64,000 bases of DNA from Daedaleopsis sinensis (taxonomy: Eukaryota; Basidiomycota; Agaricomycetes; Polyporales; Polyporaceae), in the NCBI GenBank assembly GCA_033807695.1, contig CM066301.1, positions 2,170,001 through 2,234,000 on the forward strand, in the 5' to 3' direction. Of the stretch, positions 55,959 to 64,000 are shown one piece after another. Made by a program: the position numbers and the translations under genes. Every line of letters begins with the position of its first letter. Positions within the stretch are counted from its first letter, which is position 1. The notes beneath the pieces are model-generated. The model was given only the letters and a program-made list of their open reading frames with translations. It searched no databases and was not told the origin of the DNA.

Positions 55959-58900
55959 GGTGAGGGGGGAGTCGTGCGATGAACGTCGGAGGGGGGGCTA
56001 CTAGTAGCGAAGGTCAATCGATAGACCGCTACACGGGACGGGGAGGGTGGTCGGGCGAATCCGACAAAAGTCCAGCCGGCCTTTATCCATTCTGCGAGCG
56101 CGAAGCAGGCACGGAGGTGTGAGATGGAGGGCATGGATCTCGAGCGTCCGCGCAGGGAAGGGCGCACCGCAGAAAGGCAATCCAGCAGATCACTGCTCGC
56201 ACCCGGACGGGGTATTGTCACAGGCCCGGAGGGAGGGTAGAGAGCCAGGGCCACGGTGAGAATGCGCTCCCACAGCGTCCGAGAAATCCACGGGCGAATG
56301 GGAAGCGTGGCCGTGCTAAACTTCGGGACGGGAGTGGATGTGTGTATGACCTCACGCATTCGTTCGCTTGCCATCCTGCTCGATGTGTCCTCTGCGACGT
56401 CGGCATGCAGATCTGACAAATGCCAACGTCGGGCCCTGTCCATTTTCCGCGACCATCACGCTCGAGGCGCGCGGGGGTTTGTGGCGAGCGCGACGAGCAC
56501 GGACGGTACAAATGTGGACGGAGCTAGGATGGAAGATAACTGCTGTGGTGCCGCATAAGCGTGGAGCTCGCCGTGTCAGTCACAACTGATTGCGCAGGCG
56601 GCCGGCGGACGGTTCCCACTGTGAGTAGCAGCCATGCCCAAACGCCAGCAGACTATCATACCTCTTTTGGCTGAGAAGAAACATGCACGGCTCCGGTAGC
56701 ACGCGCCCCAGACGATAATGGGGGTGGTTGGGCAGCCCGCAGGCGTGGAGCAGGCGCAGAAAGAGAGGATCTTCACACCGATAGCAGAGGCGCGTACGGC
56801 GGGGCTCCCATACCGTACGTGCGGTGCGGCGCGCATCAGGCAGGTTTCGCCGGTACGTCGGTATCCGTGAAAGTACCCGAACCAAGGCCACAGGAAGGGG
56901 TCACACCGCTGCCCCGTCGCCCGGTGTCCATCCACGAACCTTCGCTCTGGACGGCGCCAGCAGACTGGCAGACTAGCGCGCTATCAAATAATTACAGATG
57001 ACTCGACGCTCTAGAGCACCGCCGTGGCTGCGACGGGAGATCGCGTTAGTGTGTTCCCAGCTCAAGACGAAGCGTGGTCGAGGACTGAAGCAGAGTTCGG
57101 ACACACAGTCTTGGGCGCTAGACGGCGCTACTCGAGCAAGAGCTGTGCCCGCCGTGGCGTCTACTGCCCCGCCACTTCCGATGTCGGAACGAGGCGTATG
57201 GTTTGTCTGTCGGAAGACATACCACCGCGCGACTGCACTCTTGTTCAGGCACGAAACGACAGCCAGGAATATTAATGTTCCCAAGGCGCACGCGGAGCCG
57301 TACCCGAGTCCATATCCACTCGTCGAGAACGGGGCCGAGGGCGGCCTGGAATTCCCCCGCATTCCCAACCGTCACATCGGCACGTATCCGTTTGCAGAAC
57401 TTCATACGGACTGGCAGCTGGCCGACATCCGCGGCTCTCGCACAACGCAAGTGGCAGCGCCGCTGCCGTCAGGGATACACGTCCCCGTGTCAGATACCTG
57501 TTGGTATGACCGCCGGGGACGGCGCAACCACAGGCGTGTTCTAAGAATGCACCAGCAGCTCTCGGATCCGGGGCTGAACAAAATATGTCCCACCGTGAGG
57601 TTGATAGCACTATCAGCACCGCTCTCAGTGCGCTAGGCTGCCGGCGACCCGGGGCCTGCGTGCATTCGTAGCCCTGCTGTGCACATGGAGAATGGTTCAG
57701 AGCAGTGCTTCGCTGTCAGTGCTTCAAGTATGCGTCTTCAAGCTCACGGTACGCGGCACGAGCAAGTCGTCATCCCTGTGCAGCGTATACGCCGTACTTG
57801 CTGGCGGTCTGAGAATAGCGTGGCACCAGTGTGCTCCTGAACGGCAATGTCGAGCGAAATCAGACAAATAGAAGGATGCATGAGTCAACAGAACGCACCG
57901 TAATGATTCGCGATGACGAGGGATGCTTAGGGAGAGCACAGCGTCAGCGGCATGAGGCCGAGACATGAACGGATAACCGTCGACCACCATTCTCGTACAG
58001 CACAAGCAGGCGGTGGTTGTGAGGTGTAGCCCGTTCCTTGAAATTTCATGCGGTGTAGTGTTTCTTGAAATTTCATGCACCATTGCGCGGATTGCGACTG
58101 ATGCGCAATACGATAAGATCGCGGCCTTTCTAGACACCGCGCAGAGCGCAGCTTCGTTTCGCCATCCTGTCAAACTTGCAACCAACTCCCGGTGTCTGTC
58201 GAAGGGGGCGGGAGAACACGGAGGGTCCGTCCGTGCTCGAATGTTCAAAAAGTTGATACGAACCCCATGTTTACAGACAATGTTCCGTAAATCCCGTAAG
58301 ATGCGCAAACAAATTATGACACGCGTTTGATAGAAGGGACGGGCCAGAGCAACGAAAGAATGGGAAGATAGGAGGGATTCGGAATGGCAAGGACATACCG
58401 GTGTCTGCTGTAGATTCTCGAGCTTGTAGGCGAGACTTTGACATCGATGTCTGTCAAGTCAATATCGGCATTGCAGGCGTCGGCGCTGCTGCCAGGTTCT
58501 GCTCCAATTTTGGAGCGGCGACGGTGGCAAGGGTGACCAATGATGCCTTGTCCGCGGCGATATAAGTGCATTCGTCTGCCTTTCGGAAGACGACGGACCT
58601 GCAATGGACTATCAGTTATCCTGGGATGACAGGCAAGGAACAGAAGAGCGATCATCGTAGCACCCTCGTCGAATGGGGTGGCTCGTCTATTGGACGGTGG
58701 CAGGACGGCCCACCTATCTCCAGGACAGTGCTTCGCGCCAAACTGCTCAGCCAATGACTGATTTACGTCTTCGCCGCTGTTTTAGGTCCTCATCGCCGGT
58801 GCTGAGCGGCCTCTTTGCGAAGAGCGACCATACTGCAGTAGGCTTTCAATCAAGCTCTGCTATCGTGTCTCGGACACGTTCGATCCTAGCTTCAGAGCGT

Positions 58901-59408
58901 CAGATGTGCAAATTTGCACAAGAGAGAGTGGGGTGGGGGGTATAGCTTACCTTGAGCACGAGAATTGCTTGCTATCTCGAGTCGGCAGAGTGAGTGACAT
59001 ACTGCGAGCTGCGGTCCCACCCGCAGGGCCGCACTACACTGCCAGCAGCAATTTACCATCGCGTATGATATGATGATACAGTCCAGTCACTTGTCCGACG
59101 GCCTCTCGTTGATGAGCCTGGAGGTGCGTGGTCACCGTCAGAATTGGTCAGAACTGGTCTTCAAAGTTGTGGTCCGAGTCGAACTTGGTGCGCCGCGGCC
59201 CCGGTACGCGTCGGTCACGAAGCACGTGCCCGCGATCAAAAGGCTTCGCTGCGTCGGCTCCGGGTCACATCAAGTCACACCGAGTCCCTGCTTCAGCTTC
59301 AGCTTCCCGCAGGCCCAGGATGGCGTCCAGCTGCAGCTTGCACGTCGTCCACCCCCGCCCACTACACTCTACCCCTCTCACTCGCACTCGCACTCGACGC
59401 CGCCCGCC
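55959..59408. other. Long gene-free stretch
   Basis: 3.45 kb. The first few hundred bases are the promoter of the ferric-reductase-like gene and the last few hundred the promoter of MOG1. Minus frames at 56935-56576 and 57368-56973 contain a hydrophobic run each (for example GSACALGTLIFLAVVSCL) but cannot be joined to anything. A tandem repeat lies at 58023-58078. Nothing else was recognised. Confidence 0.5.
58023..58078. repeat. Imperfect 27-29-base tandem repeat with palindromic core
   Basis: Two adjacent units (58023-58051 and 58052-58078) each begin GGTGTAG and end CTTGAAATTTCATGC. Each contains the perfect 10-base palindrome TGAAATTTCA (58039-58048 and 58066-58075). Confidence 0.85.
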
Positions 59409-60100
59409 ATGTCCGCCCCCAAGGAGCTGTTCGGAGGCGCGATCACCGTGACCCTCCCGACGACCCTCATCGATGCCTCGTCCGTGCCCGCCCGCCCCTC
59501 CTCCACGCATACACGCCGCTGACCAACGACCCGCCGCGCCGCTGCCCCGCAGAGACTTCCGTCAGGTGCCGGACACGCAGGAGGTCTTCGTGTCCCCGAC
59601 CTCCGATATCAGCCTCATCGTCGAGGTTCTGCAGAGCGTAGCCGCGACGGATCTCCGAGAAGCTGCCGGGTGCGTCTTCGTCTTCGTCCTCGTCCTCGTC
59701 GTCTGTCGCGCATCCTCACCCTAAAACCCTCATACTCTCTTTCTCTCTCTCCAGGCTCCACTTCGACGCGCTCGCGCACGACAACGACGCGACCTCGCAG
59801 ACCGTCGCCGAGACCGCCGAGGCCCCCAACGGGTCGGGCGGGGCGACGCCCGACCCGGTCGTGCTGCGCGGGACGCAGGCGGTGAAGAAGTTCAACAGCC
59901 GGCGCGCGGACGAGGTCCGCATCCTGCTCGCGCTGTACCGCGTGCCCGCCAAGAACGTCGACCTCGTGATGACCATGAACGTGCCCATGACGGGTGCGCA
60001 GGGCGGCGCGGTCAGCGAGGCGGACTGGACGGCCGCGCGGGATGTGTTCGACGTCGCGGCGAAGTCGTTGCGCATCGTGGACTATGGGCTGTTTGCATGA
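59409..60100 (+). CDS. MOG1: Ran-binding nuclear import factor MOG1, 177 aa
   Basis: Small protein that binds Ran GTPase and releases its nucleotide, supporting nuclear protein import. Three exons, 59409-59479, 59553-59669 and 59755-60100 (TGA), sum to 534 bases and 177 residues. Motifs: MSAPKELFGGAITVTLPTTL, IDASDFRQVPDTQEVFVSPT, DISLIVEVLQSV, LHFDALAHDN, the Gln-rich-to-Lys turn RGTQAVKKFN, EVRILLALYRVPAKNVDLVM and a C-terminal region ending KSLRIVDYGLFA. The length is slightly below that of yeast Mog1 (218 residues) and near the mammalian protein. Convergent with the NRBF2-like gene (350 bases). Confidence 0.93.
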
Positions 60101-60450
60101 GGGGAGTGGACATGGTCCCTTTTGTAAAGGAATGTGAGTACCAGAGTCCATCTGTCGGTGTGCACCGTCCTCTGATTGCAAGTCCCAAGCTTGTCCCAGT
60201 ATTCGAAGGACCAAAGTCGGATGATCGATGAGGGCGAAGGAAATGTACGATTAGGAGCGGCGGTATGTAGCTATAGATACAATCTACTATACAGAACGGA
60301 AAGCATGAGATACAAATCAACGAAATGACTGTCGCACAGCGACACATGTTCATACAGAGCAACCATATCCAACACCCGCTGCTGCAGGAACAAGAATGAC
60401 TCTGCCTGCTATCGCCGTCATCCCCTGAGCTCAGCACAGACGCAGTCGTA
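60101..60450. other. Convergent 3' region, MOG1 / NRBF2-like
   Basis: 350 bases between two stop codons; AT-richer, with no gene seen. Confidence 0.4.
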
Positions 60451-62347
60451 TCACGCAGCAGCGATGTCGTCCCGTTCGGCCGCAGCCTCTGCCTCCGGAT
60501 CCTCCTCTATCCGCTGACCGACGACATTCGTCGTCTCCGCCGTCGCCTTCGCCTCCTTCTTCCGCTTCGCCGACTCCTTCAGTTTCTCCCACCGCTCCCG
60601 AAAGCGGACGATCATCGCTTTCTGTAAATACAAGCAACACGCGCGTCAGTGTCCGTCTTCGCGAGCCCACAGGTACGCGGCGTGTGGGGAAACGGGGGAA
60701 TAGAGCGGTGGGGGCGGGGGGTCCCGTGGGGTCGTGCAAACGCACCTGCTTCTCGTTCTCCGTGCGGAGATTGCGGACCTCTTCTTCGAGCTCGCGCACG
60801 CGACGCACCAGCTGCGGGTCACGCTCCCGGCCCCCATTCAGTGCTGCGACCGGGGCAGGCACGGGCGGGGGGACCGGGACGTTGATGTTGAGGGACGCGA
60901 TGTCGACGGGGGGCTGCGCGGGTGCCGGCGCCCCCACTGGGCGAGGAAGCACGCTGGACGAGATCATTGCACGATGCGCCTGGAAGCGGGGTAACCCGAC
61001 ACGAATGAGTTATTATCGCTCTGAATGGAAGCGCGCAGTCAGGGATAGCGCAGGACACGAGGACTGACCTCTTTACGTGCCAGCATGATGCTGTCGCGCA
61101 GATGCTGGTCTTGCTCCTGGCGTGCCTTGAGCGCGAGCTCCATGTTCGCGAATTGTTGTTTCTGCTTCTCGAGTTCGGCTTTGAGCGACAGGTTCTCTTC
61201 TTGCAGCGCCGCCACGCTTGGCCCGGATTTAGAGGGAATGAGGCAGAAGGAATCCGCCATGTTGTCATCTGAAGCTCTATCATTCAGCTACCTTAGCGAT
61301 TCCCGATCGCGATCCTACGTACCCTCGAAGGCCGTAACGTCGTCGTCCCAGTCTTCTCCCAAGTCAATTGCGTGCGAGGGCTGTGGTGGCGGAGGGAACG
61401 TGACCGGCTTGGGGGTGGCTTCCGACGCGGATACCGAACCGGAGGAGTCATGTCGGGTGAGCATTCGAGAATGGGCTGCCTTGACCATGTTGATTCCGCG
61501 AGAGATTTTCCTCGATATGGGATCATCCGGCTCCGTGTCACTGCTAGAGCTACCGTCGCGTGTTCGAGATTTGGAAGCCGGGTCTTCGGGGGCTAGCGGA
61601 GCAGTCGCAAACGCAACGGGCCGTGACAGGTACTCGAGCATACCCTCGGTAGCCTTCCAAAATTGGTGGAATGCGTCTCCCGGATCGCTCTACCCGCAGG
61701 GACCGGTCAGAATTTCCTGTCTGCGTATTCCAGGATATTGGAACTCACCCTTTGTCCCAGCAACATGAACGACTCGTCCACCGTATGTTGTGAATCCGAC
61801 AGCCGGTTCTGGGGTTGATCGGCTGGGGAGGGCACCGATTGTGGAGGGGGGATGGCCGTGCTCGTGCTAGGACCCGCACTCGACGTGCGTGGGGCTTTCT
61901 GGGGTAATGCAGGGTCCTTGTTCTCTTCACGCAGCTTGGCAATCCTCCTCTGTAGGTCTTTACCCATCTTCATGTGCTCGTTGTGTAGCATGCGGAGAGT
62001 GCGCTTGGTCTGAAGCGAAGCAAGGCGAGACAGCATGCGGATGAGACAGCCATGTTTGCGCATGGCAATGCGTATGGAAGAAGTGTAGGTGAGAATGGGA
62101 AGAGTAGAGGGCGGGGACGTGCGTACGTTTTCGTCGTTTGAAGCATCGACGCAAGCCTGAAATGCTTCTGCGGCCTTATAGTGCTCCTCGGCAGCAGGAA
62201 TGAGCAGTCCACGGGCGAGAAAGTCATCAGCGTTCGCGGCATGCTGGTGCGCCTGTGCTCCCGACACAACAAGTAGAATGAGGATTTGAAGACATTGATC
62301 ATAGATCATGAACATACAGCATTCAGAGGAGAATCCATGGGTGCCAT
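60451..62347 (-). CDS. NRBF2/ATG38-like protein: N-terminal MIT domain and C-terminal coiled coils
   Basis: The start MAPMDSPLNA at 62347 is spliced to AHQHAANADDFLARGLLIPA, AEEHYKAAEAFQACVDASND, then TLRMLHNEHMKMGKDLQRRI, AKLREENK. This is a three-helix MIT domain of the NRBF2/Atg38 sort, whose third helix carries the HMK pattern. The middle is Ser/Pro-rich and disordered (DSQHTVDESFMLLGQ, DPGDAFHQFWKATEGMLEYL, IDLGEDWDDDVTAFEG). The C-terminal half is coiled coil: VAALQEENLSLKAELEKQKQ, QFANMELALKARQEQDQHLR, RVRELEEEVRNLRTENEKQK. TGA at 60451. NRBF2/Atg38 bridges Vps34 complex I in autophagy. Here that role is inferred from domain layout only; a generic MIT/coiled-coil protein is the alternative. 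Confidence 0.65.
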
Positions 62348-62872
62348 TTTGTCGCGTTGAGTGGAAAGCAAGGAGATCCGAGGACACCTACAGTTACAGT
62401 AGCGGAGTGCGTGAGGCTCGGCTCAGTATGACTGACGCGTGACGCGTATCCCGCTAACCCTAGATTTGGGTTCCTTCCGTCAGGAGCCTCCCGGTCCGCA
62501 GCCGGTCTGGTTTGTATCGCACGACCCGCGGTACCGTACTTGGTCGCATGCCTATGATAGCTATAGCCATCCGCTCGCTGCCTGTGGGACGTCCCAGGCT
62601 CAGGCAGAATCCCAACAGCCGTTCATGGAACTGCAGCGGCTCGTACCGGAACTGCCGTCGTCGGCTTCCGTTCATGGAATGGACTTAGCCCCTGGTGTGC
62701 GGATGTCTCTCTACATCCGCGCGCAGCGCCGTTCTCCGCTTTGACCTTGGAAGGTCGGTAATGGTCGCTGGGCTATAAAGTATGCCTTTCCATGCCTCAC
62801 CATTCATCACCCACAACTACCCACTCCCAGCACAACATCCACCACTCTTCACAACTGTCCGGTACAGTCACC
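62348..62872. promoter_or_regulatory. Divergent promoter region, NRBF2-like / unknown gene
   Basis: 525 bases between start codons. TATAAAG at 62774-62780 lies 93 bases before the plus-strand ATG. The frame at 62439-62744 is Pro/Ser-rich without splice support and was left out. Confidence 0.45.
62774..62780 (+). promoter_or_regulatory. TATA box of the 221-aa unknown gene
   Basis: TATAAAG 93 bases before the ATG at 62873, followed by a C-rich stretch. Confidence 0.45.
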
Positions 62873-63750
62873 ATGTTTCAACGTGTTTTCAAGAAGAAAG
62901 ACGATGCTGCAAATGTCGAGCTCACCAGGAAGAGCCGGGTGGAGGTTCGTTGCCCTTTCGCTCCTAACGCAACTCGCTGTTCAACTCCTCCATGCAGAAG
63001 AGCCGCAGGCCTAGGACTGCGTCGCCTTCAACTGCCTCGTCTTCTCGATCTCGATGGAGCAGAGCTATCTCTGTGAGTGTAACTGTTCTTCCCGACTACC
63101 CTCCAAAATTAACATGATCATTATAGCCCGATAGTCGCCGCAGTCTCCCGGAGGGATCAATCTCTAGAGTGGGTATTACAGCTACAGTAATTATAAACGA
63201 TGCTCATCCGCTCTCAGCGTGAACTGTCATCCAACTACGGCCCCACGTTGGATGAGTTGTGCCGTCCGGCCATACTAGATCGCTCTGCGTCCTCCGTCTC
63301 GTGCGACATACGCAACCCCTTCCGGAGCAACACGAGCGAGTCAATTCAGACCATATCTATCAGTCGCACTACAACAAGGGATTCCTCCATCGAGAGCGGC
63401 ATACTCGTGCAGCGTGCTGTTCCTACATACCACGCGACACCTATCGAAGGGTCTCTCAACCCGGAACCACACCGCGCCGCGATCTTCACCCGAGGCGCAC
63501 AATGCAATCCCGAAACGTTTTCCAATGAAATTATGCCTACTACGCCTACTGAAAGCCCATGTCAGGTATGCTGTTTGCCACGCCAAATTGATATGTCGTT
63601 TCTAACGCATAAGTCGACTAGGATGGCAAACGCCATCATCGGTCCTTCATGAAATATCCGAAACACGACTTTCTCAGCATACATATACCGAGTGGCATCT
63701 TCAGTCCTCCAAGTCGCGAGAATCGCAATTTGTTGTGGTCAAGGGCGTGA
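62873..63750 (+). CDS. Unknown basic Ser/Arg-rich protein, 221 aa
   Basis: Not recognised. Five exons, 62873-62944, 62998-63072, 63127-63168, 63218-63565 and 63622-63750 (TGA), each a multiple of three with GT-AG introns of 48-56 bases, give 221 residues. The N-terminus MFQRVFKKKDDAANVELTRK is basic. Exons 2-3 encode a Ser/Arg-rich patch (KSRRPRTASPSTASSSRSRW) with possible kinase sites. Exon 4 is a polar region with repeated Ser/Thr (SESIQTISISRTTTRDSSIE). The C-terminus is basic/aromatic (DGKRHHRSFMKYPKHDFLSI). No membrane segment or signal peptide. Five splices that all keep one open frame argue strongly for a real gene. It may be a nuclear or regulatory protein, but nothing proves it. Confidence 0.7.
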
Positions 63751-64000
63751 AGAGCAAAGCCTACTCATCCTACTTTTCCTATAATATGCCCTGTAGCCAT
63801 AACCACATGCTACTGCTATCGACTTGTATTCGTACTTCCCTATGGCTACTACTACTATACCATATTATTTCCTTGACAGAAGAAATGGTTGTCTGAGTCG
63901 AACTTAAGCGTAGTATAACTAATAGCTCACCAGGTACTCTGGGTTAGGTACTTCGTAGTATTACCTTGGGCGAAAGCTCGGCAGTGACTACGTCTCCACC

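Noticed and set aside
42435..62347. ATG8 and an NRBF2/ATG38-like gene in one window as an autophagy cluster
   Set aside because: They lie about 19 kb apart with unrelated genes between, are not co-oriented in a unit, and clustering of autophagy genes is not known in fungi. Most likely coincidence.

Overview
The window looks like nuclear DNA of a filamentous basidiomycete, probably a wood-decay-type Agaricomycete. It is GC-rich, protein genes are dense on both strands, and almost every gene is broken by short GT-AG introns of about 45-75 bases. The proteins are eukaryotic housekeeping proteins plus families typical of mushroom-forming fungi (a DUF6534 membrane protein, a DOMON/cytochrome b561 protein, a GPI-anchored cupredoxin). 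Gene models were made by reading the frames and joining exons by eye at splice sites that keep the frame and the family motifs. Small junction errors are possible where stated. No tRNA, rRNA, CRISPR array or intact transposon was seen.

Layout. 1-1.7 kb: 3' end of an EST1/SMG-type PIN protein (+). 3.8-4.1 kb: a tiny one-membrane-segment protein (+). 5.0-6.9 kb: DOMON/cytochrome b561 protein (-). 7.3-8.8 kb: nucleoside diphosphate kinase (-), divergent with complex III subunit QCR7 (+). 9.0-11.9 kb: transketolase (-). 13.7-16.8 kb: GH31 alpha-xylosidase (-). 17.4-20.8 kb: serine dehydratase (+), PET100-like COX assembly factor (-), GPI cupredoxin (-). 20.8-24.2 kb: no convincing gene. 24.2-26.1 kb: DNA polymerase delta subunit B (-). 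27.4-29.2 kb: DUF6534 protein in about 16 tiny exons (-). 31.4-39.4 kb: glutamate decarboxylase, HID1 and RAD57, all +. 39.7-40.8 kb: unknown four-helix membrane protein (-). 42.4-45.6 kb: ATG8 (-), mitoribosomal MRP10 (-), divergent UBC6 (+). 45.9-50.5 kb: SF3A1 (-) and CMS1 (-). 51.0-52.4 kb: ERI1-type exonuclease (+). 53.4-56.0 kb: ferric-reductase-like membrane protein (-). 59.4-63.8 kb: MOG1 (+), NRBF2/ATG38-like (-), unknown basic Ser/Arg-rich protein (+).

The genes do not form one pathway or a biosynthetic cluster. They cover central metabolism (transketolase, serine dehydratase, GAD, GH31), respiration and mitochondrial translation (QCR7, PET100, MRP10), replication and repair (POL31, RAD57), RNA processing (SF3A1, CMS1, ERI1), nuclear import (MOG1), autophagy (ATG8, NRBF2-like), secretion and ER quality control (HID1, UBC6). 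Several pairs share short divergent promoters. No new multi-gene system could be defended. The best leads are at the gene-structure level: 11- and 12-base microexons, an in-frame 60-base intron directly before a stop codon, a GC-AG intron in a membrane-anchored ERI1-like exonuclease, a frame break in the DOMON gene, small single-gene novelties and a tandem palindrome repeat.
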